DNA from: Opisthorchis felineus
Lineage: Eukaryota > Platyhelminthes > Trematoda > Opisthorchiida > Opisthorchiidae
Assembly: GCA_004794785.1 (NCBI GenBank)
Contig: SJOL01007097.1
Location: forward strand, 95,380 to 159,379
Direction of reading: 5' to 3'
Length of the DNA stretch: 64,000 nt
Of the stretch, positions 21,501 through 29,562 are shown piece by piece (within the stretch, counting starts at the first letter, position 1; the number at the start of each line of letters is the position of its first letter). The position numbers were made by a program, and so were the translations under genes. The notes under the pieces are model-generated. The model did no database searches. It saw nothing but the letters and a program-made list of their open reading frames with translations, and was not told the origin of the DNA.

Positions 21501-23096
21501 GTGGTTCGAGTGGTGGTAGGTAACGAGTTGTTAGATATCTTACTATGACAGTGCGGACATAGTGTACTGTGTCTGCATAAGTTGGGGTGAATGGGGCACC
21601 AAGGGATAATAAGTGGTACATCCTTATTTGGCCTTCAAATCCGGAGTGACTGTGCACCCCAATTGACGAAGTCTCATGTAATTACAGGTCAGCTATAAAA
21701 ATTGGGTGCAACTTCGTCAAAGTAGCACCTTCATCGTTTATCACCTGTGAGCTTGGACAAACTCTCATTCTTTTATGCTCCTTACCGTGGCCAGATAAGT
21801 ACTTCTGTTAGTGAAAATCATGTCTATATCTTTTTACTGAATATACAGTGAGGTCTTCGTTAATCGGTAGGTTGCAGTTTCCCCCAAGTTCATTGGTCAG
21901 GAACAAGTGAACGTACTCTTATTTGGAAATGTATCCTCACTTAGTCCTCGCACACCGTGGTTTGTTGCTGTTCCGATCGACATTGAGCAGTCGTATTTAT
22001 CTGTCGGTTTCTTCAGACTGGTTATACAGCTACGCTATATGTAAACCAGAATACATCGAACGAACATATTGCCGTCGATCCAACCACCTTGGGTTTCTGA
22101 GAGTCTTCATGATACAGGACAGCATAAATAGGACCCTCAGGTCGAGACTATTGGGATAGTCAGAAATTCGCTGAAAAGACAAAATAGACAGGTACCAGCT
22201 GGATGTTGCTTCTGTTTTTTTTCCAGACGTTAACTGACCGTCTTCACAGTTTTTCATGAGCTCAGTGCAGTAGTCCAGTTCACTACCAGTAGGTCCTCCT
22301 ACACTTTCCCGTGCCTACCAATAGCGTTTCGTTTTCTAGTGCGTCGACCCTAACTTGGCTTAATCTATCTGATGCTGTATACTAGGATAACCGCTCAACT
22401 TCATGTGTACCATGATTCAGCGCTGTTGAAAATATTCATGATGCCTTGCTCTGCCTCTGCATCATGACTAATAGCATTTGCTGGGATGAACTCGAGTTTT
22501 TTGGCTTGAATTTGTTTTCACGCGTCATCGATTGTTTTTCTATGATTAACTCTTTCCTAACAATTATGTACTTTCATTCTATGTCAATTTTGCTGCTTTC
22601 CTTTCGATATTAGGCCGAGCGTCCGCATCAACTGTTTGCCGATGCACCTCCACCGCCGCCACCGCCTCCACCTCCACCCCAGACTTTCTTACCATCCAGT
22701 ATAACGCATTCGATTGCTCCTGTTGTGACCATGCCATTACAGTCACTTACGATGACATCCTTGGTCCTACCACCCCCGCCGCCCCCGCCTCTCCAGGCTA
22801 CTCTTGTTGGGTTTACTTCGTCCATTGTTTCTGGAGCGATGCCTCCACCTCCCCCTCCCCCTCCACCCACGATTTCGGTGCCTATAGCGTCCGTAGCTTC
22901 AGTTGGAACGACTCATGCGCCACCCGTTTCTATCCCGGCACCCCCACCTCCCCCTCCTCCGCCACTGTTCCAGGGATTTCCATCTGGCCTGGGAGTTTTG
23001 CCTGGACAGCCGGCAGTATCCTTACCTACCGGGGCTCCATTACCGCCTCCGCCTCCTCCGTTTTCATCTGGTGTGCTTCCTCCGCCACCCGTTTGA
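430..23096 (+). CDS. SF3B4: SF3B4 (SAP49), splicing factor 3b subunit 4; three exons, complete
   Basis: Exons 430-593, 15037-15481 and 22614-23096 join with GT/AG borders to 363 codons plus TGA. SF3B4 is the SF3b subunit of U2 snRNP; it contacts pre-mRNA upstream of the branch point and binds SF3B2. Two RRMs are clear. RRM1 has RNP2 IYVGGL (residues 15-20) and RNP1 YGFVEF (56-61). RRM2 has IFIGNL (102-107) and KGYAFINF (142-149). The linker [17 protein letters not shown] and the [16 protein letters not shown] motif are near-identical to the human protein as I recall it. The tail is a low-complexity proline region, shorter than in human (about 424 aa). The ATG at 430 aligns with the human start ([14 protein letters not shown]). 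The first intron (14.4 kb) and second (7.1 kb) are filled with transposon debris. No canonical AATAAA was seen in the roughly 400 nt after the stop. Confidence 0.96.
1035..1400 (-). mobile_element. RTE-like LINE fragment, endonuclease-RT linker, decayed
   Basis: On the minus strand this block matches the linker between endonuclease and RT of the longer element at 17.7-21.4 kb. Shared landmarks are the cassette reading 'kAFAAGN...QL...WPEE..' and the stretch before it around TCGCTGACKCCTG. Frames are broken by stops. It lies in SF3B4 intron 1, opposite in orientation to the gene. Confidence 0.5.
1470..1545 (+). mobile_element. 3' terminal hairpin unit of RTE-like LINE (copy 1)
   Basis: The sequence TACGGCAGTGAAGCATC followed by a short inverted repeat (1502-1510 with 1513-1521, two mismatches) and GTTGCTG..TCTGATGAT is the 3' end seen in three other places in this window. 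No coding part of the same copy remains in front of it. Confidence 0.5.
1690..2562 (+). mobile_element. RTE-like LINE, 3' part: RT thumb/C-terminal domain, 3' UTR, hairpin and (GAT)n tail
   Basis: The coding remnant runs in two overlapping pieces (1699-1893, 1927-2367). They show the standard post-palm landmarks: [33 protein letters not shown](stop)[22 protein letters not shown], and the [10 protein letters not shown] signature typical of RTE/BovB-like elements, then [15 protein letters not shown]. An in-frame stop (TAG near 1891) marks it as dead. The 3' UTR ends with a perfect 9-bp hairpin (2505-2524) and a GAT microsatellite (2536-2558). It is 5'-truncated, as is usual for target-primed insertions. 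Confidence 0.75.
2505..2558 (+). repeat. Perfect stem-loop plus (GAT)n tail at LINE 3' end
   Basis: CATCAGTGT-CA-ACACTGATG folds into a 9-bp stem with a 2-base loop, followed after TTGCTGTCTTT by about eight GAT units. The same arrangement ends other copies at 1502, 9342 and 10062. RT recognition of a 3' stem-loop and microsatellite tails are known for several LINE families; its role here is inferred. Confidence 0.7.
2563..3391 (+). other. Intronic stretch without recognisable feature
   Basis: Part of SF3B4 intron 1. Only short frames without recognisable domains are present, plus a small TATG-rich run near 3270-3290. No repeat family could be assigned. Confidence 0.4.
3392..3900 (+). mobile_element. 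Reverse-transcriptase fossil (palm region)
   Basis: The plus-strand frame from 3392 contains ...[25 protein letters not shown]..., in the position and spacing of the RT catalytic 'YADD' block (here FADN, so the second aspartate is lost). Downstream, shifted frames read ...[13 protein letters not shown], like the 'F.YLGS' landmark after the palm. It is degraded, with no start, and lies in SF3B4 intron 1. Assigned by motif pattern only. Confidence 0.4.
3901..8559 (+). other. Intronic stretch, no gene recognised
   Basis: A long part of SF3B4 intron 1. A perfect 8-bp stem with a 3-base loop sits near 3973 (CGTTCGTT-CAT-AACGAACG). The longest open frame (6470-6958, 162 codons) has no recognisable domain and no supporting splice or composition signal. 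Other frames at 7359-7827 and 7903-8497 are also unrecognised. Confidence 0.4.
8560..9392 (+). mobile_element. RTE-like LINE, 3' part with YADD palm, 3' hairpin and GAT tail
   Basis: RT landmarks occur in order: [20 protein letters not shown] (8578 on), [32 protein letters not shown] (catalytic YADD kept), [16 protein letters not shown], then after deletions [11 protein letters not shown] and HLQVFD. It ends with the family 3' UTR, a stem ACACCAG/CTGGTGT (9342-9348 with 9358-9364) and GATGATGATGATGATG. The deletion between palm and tail and the frame breaks make it non-functional. It has the same orientation as SF3B4. Confidence 0.7.
9400..9955 (+). mobile_element. RTE-like LINE endonuclease-start fragment
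   Basis: Around 9620-9850 the reading (VLNVYTL.., [32 protein letters not shown]) parallels the start of the endonuclease domain in the minus-strand copy near 20.2-20.5 kb (FNVRTLC.., [31 protein letters not shown]). It is heavily mutated. It is followed at 9985 by another copy's 3' UTR. Confidence 0.45.
9985..10110 (+). mobile_element. RTE-like LINE 3' UTR and decayed hairpin (copy 4)
   Basis: CCCATTCTTCTTTTCATG...GTTGTACGGTGGTGAAGCATC and ...GTTGCTGTCTCTGATGATGATG match the 3' UTR at 2430-2558. The stem here (10062-10070 with 10073-10081) has lost several pairs. Confidence 0.5.
10111..10900 (+). mobile_element. RTE-like LINE apurinic-type endonuclease domain, one long open frame
   Basis: A single open frame (to 10768) encodes an endonuclease/exonuclease/phosphatase-like domain: [49 protein letters not shown], then [33 protein letters not shown]. 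The pattern 'N.RL..L..D..L...T.F.......TWRP' is that of RTE/CR1 endonucleases. The expected GDFNA motif is replaced by KRGFQYAG, so the catalytic Asp/Asn are missing. It starts directly at the GAT tail of the preceding copy. The linker continues beyond the stop in other frames. Confidence 0.55.
11380..13340 (-). mobile_element. RTE-like LINE, inverted copy: 5' UTR and part of endonuclease, RT deleted
   Basis: This minus-strand copy parallels 19.3-21.34 kb. 13340-12480 corresponds to the 5' UTR, including TTCAATAGTCTGACCCGCTTGG-like and GGGATTATTGCAGCAATCAAG sequences. 12480-12090 gives the endonuclease start ([18 protein letters not shown], then [27 protein letters not shown]). 11990-11750 gives the endonuclease end, and 11640-11380 the linker to RT. 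The RT domain is absent: the copy stops near 11380. Stops and frameshifts are frequent. Confidence 0.55.
13355..13770 (+). mobile_element. RTE-like LINE RT C-terminal fragment
   Basis: The frame from 13365 reads [51 protein letters not shown], the standard segment after the YADD palm. It continues in other frames ([13 protein letters not shown]..) to about 13770. It abuts, in opposite orientation, the 5' end of the inverted copy ending at 13340. Confidence 0.55.
13771..15036 (+). other. End of SF3B4 intron 1, no recognisable feature
   Basis: No coding remnant was identified. The acceptor tract TATAATCTTTTATTCCATCAG lies at 15016-15036. Confidence 0.4.
15037..15481 (+). CDS. SF3B4: SF3B4 exon 2
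   Basis: Follows acceptor TTCCATCAG and begins A|TAT GGA, completing the glycine codon. It encodes residues 56-203: RNP1 of RRM1, all of RRM2 and the [22 protein letters not shown] linker. It ends CTCAG|GTAGGT in phase 0. Confidence 0.96.
15482..17613 (+). other. First part of SF3B4 intron 2, no recognisable feature
   Basis: Begins with the donor GTAGGT at 15482. Short frames only. No transposon protein signature was recognised before about 17.6 kb. Confidence 0.4.
18053..19480 (-). pseudogene. LINE reverse transcriptase domain, nearly complete but broken
   Basis: The 350-codon frame 19480-18428 contains, in order: [51 protein letters not shown] (about 171-190), [10 protein letters not shown] with catalytic Asp about 208, [14 protein letters not shown] (the usual QG is QR), and [10 protein letters not shown] with catalytic Asp-Asp about 309-310 (near 18551-18562). 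After a frameshift, 18406-18053 gives [51 protein letters not shown] and [11 protein letters not shown]. All catalytic aspartates of the palm are present, so this copy decayed recently compared with the others. Confidence 0.75.
19489..20402 (-). pseudogene. LINE endonuclease domain (two overlapping frames)
   Basis: 20402-19824 encodes [42 protein letters not shown] and [11 protein letters not shown]. This is the apurinic-endonuclease fold with the usual 'SAYAPT', but GDFNA is lost. 19965-19489 continues in another frame: [46 protein letters not shown], matching the C-terminal 'TWRP...Q(I)DH..ISYRW' part that holds the catalytic Asp-His. Here the aspartate of the expected 'IDH' is an asparagine (LNH). 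The frameshift lies within about 19824-19965. Confidence 0.65.
21391..22613 (+). other. End of SF3B4 intron 2
   Basis: No gene was recognised. A short block near 21858-21905 (GGTAGGTTGCAGTTTC) resembles the B-box half of the tRNA-like repeat at 44.7 kb. The acceptor TTCGATATTAG lies at 22603-22613. Confidence 0.35.
22614..23096 (+). CDS. SF3B4: SF3B4 exon 3, proline-rich C-terminus
   Basis: Follows acceptor TCGATATTAG and begins GCC GAG CGT CCG ([12 protein letters not shown]). It encodes residues 204-363 with at least five runs of 5-11 prolines separated by Val/Ser/Thr-rich spacers. The stop TGA is at 23094-23096. The opposite strand shows a glycine-rich shadow frame that is an artefact of the CCN repeats. 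Confidence 0.93.
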   Translation, partial: AERPHQLFADAPPPPPPPPPPPQTFLPSSITHSIAPVVTMPLQSLTMTSLVLPPPPPPPLQATLVGFTSSIVSGAMPPPPPPPPPTISVPIASVASVGTTHAPPVSIPAPPPPPPPPLFQGFPSGLGVLPGQPAVSLPTGAPLPPPPPPFSSGVLPPPPV

Positions 23097-25964
23097 TACG
23101 AACCTGTATCCCGCGTGCTGTATGTCCGAAACTGTCAATAATCTATCATACGTGCCTCCCTGTTTCACCGATGTTTCTCATTTGGTATGAAATTGTTAGC
23201 GGCTTGCTGTGTGTTGGGAATTGCCTATAATACACTGAACATGCACCATGCATTTGACTGATGTCTTTTCTATTGTTTTCCACGATCATTTTCACAGGCT
23301 TTATTGCGTTTGGCGGGCTTATCGCACTCGATAATGGGAAATAGTGACGTGTTACCCTCATGTTTCGTAATCAATGTCAGACCATCCCGTGGCTTAAATG
23401 ACGTTTTTTCACCTACTTAATTCAATGGTGCTCCTCTCCTTTCCCCTATTCGGGATCCGCATCTACATTTATGAGTGAGCTGATCAGCCGCAGTTGGTAT
23501 CAAAGCATTAGATGGATTTGTCACTTGCTAAGTTTAGTGAATTCCCTTTCTCGGGTGTTCTGCACAAAGGAGAACAATCTTGGTCCCATAGGCATTCCGT
23601 CTAAAGCGTACTCACTATAATGTGATTCTCCTCAGCTGTAAACGTGTACAAGTCGTACTTTACTAGTGTCACGACTGTACCTTATGGCCCGAGATTATTG
23701 GTTTGTCGTACCAGACGGCTAGAGGTCACTTTGGTTTGATATTCGTCATCTATAGCACCAAAACAAGTTGACTTCTCGGGTCCACTCTATCAGTGAAGGT
23801 GGAGTTTGCAATTCAGCTTTTGAAATCTGCTCTGTTCCCACAGGAGATCACCGAAGATGTATTGTATGGAGGAGTGTGCAGTTCATTACCGGCTTGCTTC
23901 TACTCTTAGATGTCTTTAGGAGGTTTTACTCTTGATATCGCTTGATATCTTGAATCACTTCAGATGCTCATATATCCCGGGAGTAGCAGAGGTGGACTCA
24001 GTTGGGGTTGTGTGATCTTCAATGTGGGGATCACCTGCAAAGTAATGGTAAGCATGGCATAACCTCTCATAAGAATGTGGTGAAATGGGTATGCGGCGTG
24101 ATACAATGAACCCTCCTATGGGCTGTCCCATAGAAAGATCAACCCGTTGTAACCACTTGTTTCATCCATAGAGATCATCTGGTTAGCGACGGGCCTACTC
24201 CGTGATAAGGTTCACCGCTGTTTAAGCTGCCTACAAGGAGATTACAGGGTCACGTTTGTTGGTCTTCTACCCGCCAGCTGCATTGTCCAGTCAAGCAAGG
24301 GTTCTTCACGTTTGTTCCACCCTTAAAAGTTCTCCATTTTGGATTAATGTCACAGTTGCAGGGGCTGGCTACCGTGGCCCATAACAACCCATATTTCCTA
24401 CGTTTTCACACACCCTCCGTAAACGGGGATCTACAATACCCAGCGTAGTGACCCGTCCTCAAGTGTATGCGCGCTTCCTAATCCCAATCGCACCATCTCA
24501 TGTTTCCACCACCACTGGCAGCAAAAACAGTGCACCTGAGTGATTTAACCCAATCCTGCGTTCACTTTGGTAGTCTCCGGCGTGAATAGTTCACGCGGTC
24601 CGACAGGAGTCATGAAATCTTTGACTGATCTCATTCTTAAGTGGTCCCGTGTGTAACTATCGAATGTGGATCGTAAATATCCTGTGTAATGGATGCACCA
24701 TAAGCTTCAGTCAAAGTACGATGAACATTCGTACAGACCAGTTGTTCGATGTCAACAATGAGAAATGTAAATGAATTAACTGTCGTTAAAGTGCTTTAAC
24801 AAAACGGCTAACGACGATGGTTTGACCGTTCGGTCAATAGATTCACCGGTCTATGACCTAGTACTAGAGGGGAAAGACACATGGAACAAACATGACTGAG
24901 GATTGGTTCCTGTAGCAGTGAATCCTCGTTCAACTTTCAGAGGGACACGGCTACAAATCATGGTTTCTCTTTCGGATCTGTTGGTCTTTGTGATTTAATT
25001 AGTAAACACTTCGTGATACAACTGTCAGGTCATTCTGTTTCTAGCTAACCACCGTGCAACAGTGAAAGGTCTTTAGCCTGTGAACAAGGCTGATAAAAAT
25101 TATCAGCCAGGAAACCAGTAATTGTTAGTAAAACAAGTGTTCGCCCCGTGGTCATTTGGTTACCTGCGTCTGACCTAGCAGCTGAATTGCCTGTGAAGCG
25201 GTCCTCAACCTGATCGCATTGTGTCCGTTTCAGTATATCGCGAATGGTTGTTCTCTCAAGGTTTTGTTGACGAAAACGAAATACTCCTGGCAATGGAACA
25301 CTCATAGGTAGCAAATAGAAAAATGCGTCAATTTCACCGTTGGTCTTGCAAGTTCATTCCAGAATATCCCTAATAAGTATACGATGGTTTTTCTCTTGAG
25401 GATGTTGCGGTATTTTTCTGATCACATCCAAGAATCCCGTAGGATTACCTGGGACGATACAGTGCACTTTCTTATCCTTCGAGTGACTTAGTTCATTCAC
25501 TTAACCCATGACCATAGGAACTAGCTACGTGAATAAAAGTAACGAAGTACGCCGGAAATGAGGTCCTCGTATGCTGTATAGCGTAAGTGCACAGACGTTT
25601 TCTTTTTGGTTGGCCACGGAACGTTTGCAACCTAATTGCCAAGCTGGATCACACTGTTTGTTATAGTATAGGGGAGTCCGTTTTGCGTAGGGTGGTACGC
25701 CACGATCAACAGGCAATCGTTGCTACTGGACCATCGAGCGGGTGCTCTTGGCTCCATAAAATACTTTTAAGTTTGATGCACATGCGCGTACTAGCGATAG
25801 TTACCACAAAAACGGGTTACGAGGAGCGTACCCGAACGATCTGGCGTAAAAACATCCCAGTGGAAAGTGAGAGCGACAAAATTACGCTACCGCGCCATTC
25901 GCAGAGTTTTCCACGGTGCGTTCAGGCAGTTCCATCGCTGTTTTTGTTGCGCTTTCAGGACCTA
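23097..25964. other. Intergenic, downstream of SF3B4
   Basis: Includes the SF3B4 3' UTR. No canonical AATAAA was found close to the stop. No conserved coding signal or known repeat was recognised on either strand. Confidence 0.4.
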
Positions 25965-26213
25965 TCACATCTCTTTACATACCCATTTTACAGCATCGAA
26001 ATAATCAGTCATGGTGCCTTGATCCAAAGCAATTATGTATACTTGCCGGATTGGTGTGTCCCACAAGTTCATATTCGGTTTGAGGTCAGGGATACAGACT
26101 GGCCGATGAGAGGAGCGATGTTTTGGCGGATTGAGTAGTGTGGACAGGTGTGTTGTTTTTGAAACGTCCTGTCCTGTCTCTCGTAGCGCTGAAAGGTAAT
26201 AGTAATTGCCCAA
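25965..26213 (-). pseudogene. Possible Tc1-type transposase remnant
   Basis: The minus-strand frame contains PPKHRSSHRPVCIPDLKPNMNLWDTPIRQV. The spacing of PDL-P-NLWD-(R)-V matches the C-terminal 'SPDLNPIENLWDELKRRV' block of Tc1-family transposases, with 'NDPKHTS' just before it. The intervening residues normally present between the two motifs are missing, and the flanks do not match, so only a fossil is claimed. Terminal inverted repeats were not found. Confidence 0.35.
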
Positions 26214-28968
26214 CTATCTGAGGGTCCGTTTGGGAACTCTGGATATTTTTACAAATGTCATCTCCTTGATAGCTCCATTTGGTGATTTTTAAAGAACGGC
26301 ATTTTCCCCATGGGGAAGATTTTCAACTTCAAAGGAAGGTTAATGCTTTGATGGACGCTAGGGTGTGGTTGCACTCAACAGAGCCTCGGGAGCCGAGGTA
26401 CAAAAAAGCGTGTGCACCTTACGGAAAATTTATGCTACTACCTATCGTAGCATCATGGACCTTCAGGAACTCACAGTACAAAGTGCAAGTACAAACGCAG
26501 ATTATCGCCGTCAACGTCATGTGAAATTAATTCGTTGAGGGACAAGCAAGTAGGTGTAATCCTTCATCCGATTCAGCCTTGTGTGAATGTACAATGCACC
26601 TTTTTGAAGATATGTGTATTTTATGGTAAAATTGCGGATTGTGAATGTAAGGGGCTCGTTCGATTCTCAAGAAAGTGCTACGCGTGAGCAAGTCCGGGCT
26701 ATCTGGAGCGGTTAACTTCATTCTAGCACAACTATCTTCGCCTTTTTTGGGTTTCTGGTTGATTAGATGAAGTTTTCAAGCAAACGTTATTCTTTTCAGC
26801 CGATTGCTAGTCAGTGTAACAATGGTGACCACATTGTTTCGCTCAGGAAATTTTTTGGTTTTCCTTCAATTGCTGGAAAGTTATGGAGACTACAGTTCTA
26901 CCTGAAAAACTGCGGAAGTTATCTGAAAACGGTCATAATTTTTTTCACAATTTGTGTGAAATTATCACTTTGCGCAAATCAAGTTCACATCATACTGCTT
27001 TCAGGCAAACGGACGTCCATTCCCTCCCTGTAACGTATTGCAAAATGTAATTTAGTGTCTTAACGGAAGGCTCTGGACAGACAGTCTCCAATAACTGTTC
27101 AAATTCTCGGGTCTATTGCAATTAGTCAGTAACAGAAGACTCCACAGAGAATGCTTACCGTGCGATGCGCAGCTAATTCCATTCGGTCCTAAAAATAGCC
27201 ACCCCGCATGAGGGATTAGAGAACCATCTGTTGCATAACTCGCGCTTGTTCTCGTCTCACCCCTGAGCGTCATTGCCCCGAGCACCGAACACCGAGAAAC
27301 CGGGTAGAGATATTTCTTGCGATGTCCACGAGAACTATATTTATTAGGTGAGAACCTCATGTCATGAATACACCGAGACAAGCCCTGCAGTCAAACTGGT
27401 CTGTCAACCGGCCAGATGTTAGGCGACTGAAGAAAGCCTCGTTAACGTTTCATAGTTGTCAACACACATCGGGCATGCATACTTTTGCGTATTCATCAGT
27501 TCTGTCGGACAATCCTTCGGACTAGCAAGCTTAGCAACCAGTAATTTTAAATTGTCGAAAAGGATTTTAATGTATATATGCTGCGTTAGCGTTAGGTCAC
27601 AAACGTTGAACATCTATCTGTCGCCCCGGGCGGGTGGTGAGAGGAACAACTATGGGGCCATCATCATCATCGGGTAAAGCTTCCAGTAGCTCGTGGCTTG
27701 GTGTGACTGATGCAGAGCGAGCTACTCCGATCCACGGTTGAAAAGACGGCTTCAAGAAGCAACTGACCTGAATGCTAACCTGGCGGACTGCTGGCAAACC
27801 CTCAGAAGTGCATAGTGAACTAATCCACGAGGTCGTTAAAACAATTGGTTTTCCGTTTAGGTAGCATAGTGCCTTGCTCAGCAATCAAGGATGTCCAACT
27901 CAGTACAGGTTAAGATTAGGATTTCGTTCTGTAAGCGTACTCACTCTATGGTGAAAAGCTGAGAAGCACTGTACAGCTGCTTAATCCGTGTTGGGAATCA
28001 TCAGCAATGTGCATCTCGCCTGTGTGGTGCTTGGTTTTTTGAAACCATGATCGATTACAAACAGGTTTCTTAAATATGGTGTTGTGTGAGCGGGCGATTC
28101 CTAACATTTCCTCATGAGTGAAGTTCAATTTGAACTTCTGACTCCTCGACCTCGCTGCACTAGAAATACTGGCTACTGGTATGCACGATGGTTGTTATTC
28201 TCCAAGACTGACAAACTCCCCCTCGTAAACACAGATTAAAAATGTTTCCAGAAATCTCTACTAATGGTGATATCATCAAAATGCTTCAATACTAAGCACT
28301 TTAGATCGGTATCCATCTGATTCCCACAACCACAAGTTGACAAACATAATGAATTGGACAAAAATTACCCTTTGAACGTGGTAATGTATCCATCTGATAA
28401 ACGGGCAACTCAATACTGGGAAGTTTACATGGGCGGCTGAAATATGAAGATGAACTGAGTTGCATTCTTTGGATTTCATTCGGCTAGAATTTCAAGTGGT
28501 ATATTTCCATATCATCGACGGAGTAGCGTCACGGAGCTTATACGCAACTCTTCAAAGCAATCGTGGTTGAAATCCGATCCAGAGGGACCTTCAGACCAGG
28601 TGAAAACAATGAGCCAATTTCGTTTGCGCCAACGCGATTTCACTGACTTGTCATTTCAGATACCACAGGCAATAGATGGTCGTTCTGTCGGCAGGCTGAC
28701 CCAGCTACCACTATTTAAAGATCAACAAACGAGATTGCTGAAAACTCTTCGACAGCCGACGACCGGTTTCGCTCTTCTTCGGGCTCCTCAGGTAGGCGCA
28801 GTCCTCGAGTTTCCGTCAACCTCATGTTCTACTAGAGCCCAACAGATTGGCTTGCTATCACAAAATAAAGAAAATACTCGGAGCTAATCCAAAAACATTG
28901 CTGATGCATCATATGGCAAGGCAGTGATAGGTATGAAGTTTGAAAGTTCAAAGGCCAAAGAGACCAAC
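26214..28968. other. Intergenic between SF3B4 and the bHLH gene
   Basis: A minus-strand frame at 27884-27597 (SHELLEALPDDDDGPIVVPL near its end) is open for 95 codons but unrecognised. A short CATCAT run lies at 27660-27672. Nothing else could be supported. Confidence 0.35.
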
Positions 28969-28974
28969 TTTATT
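28969..28974 (-). terminator. Polyadenylation signal AATAAA of the bHLH gene
   Basis: TTTATT on the plus strand reads AATAAA on the minus strand, 153 nt past the TAA of the bHLH gene, a usual distance for a short 3' UTR. Confidence 0.45.
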
Positions 28975-29126
28975 AGTAGTTTTGTCAGCAGTAAAGAATG
29001 ATCCCCCATGAGAAATGCGCGAAATATCGCCTTTGTAATGGCTTACTCCTCAAAGTGGCCCAAATGCTCCAAGGCCTTGTCAGCTAACGACATTTTGGTA
29101 GTAAAAGAAAGAGGGAGTTAACTGTT

Positions 29127-29562
29127 TTATGCCCAACTTTCGCGATAGTTACGGGTTACATAGACCGAACGATTCGGTAAGTGATGGGGAGGATAAATTG
29201 TAGGCATGAGATGGTTGCCATTAGTGCGTGAAGCATTAGGCTGCAAATAAGGGATTCCAAAGCAGTACTCGCTAAACATGGAAAGCTCTGCGAAACTTGG
29301 AATCTTTGTTTGGAACGACATCTGTGGACTGTTTGTGTTGAGTACCATCCGAATGTCGCCAGACGGAGAAAGCGAATCAGCTTGTTCAAACGGCATGTTG
29401 CCCAATCCGGTTGCGGAGGGTAATTGTTTCGTACTCGTGCGTTCAACTTGTATATCGTGGATAGTTTTCACCAGAAGAAGGATATAGTTTTTTGCGAGCA
29501 ACAGTGTGGCAATTTTGGACAACTTTCGGACTGCCGGGCTTTGTGCGTACGGTAGGACAGAT
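29127..29562 (-). CDS. bHLH gene exon 2
   Basis: Follows acceptor CGTTATAG and begins A|TCT GTC CTA CCG TAC, giving [21 protein letters not shown]. It contains the loop end and helix 2, then about 100 residues of unassigned Ser/Pro/Asn-rich tail ending NYRESWA and TAA at 29127-29129. Confidence 0.9.

Noticed and set aside
22628..22870. Minus-strand glycine-rich open frame
   Set aside because: It is the reverse of proline codons in SF3B4 exon 3; a shadow of the real gene.
27597..27884. Minus-strand 95-codon frame with SHELLEALPDDDDGPIVVPL
   Set aside because: No homology recognised and no flanking splice sites fitting a gene model; the DDDD comes from a CATCAT run.
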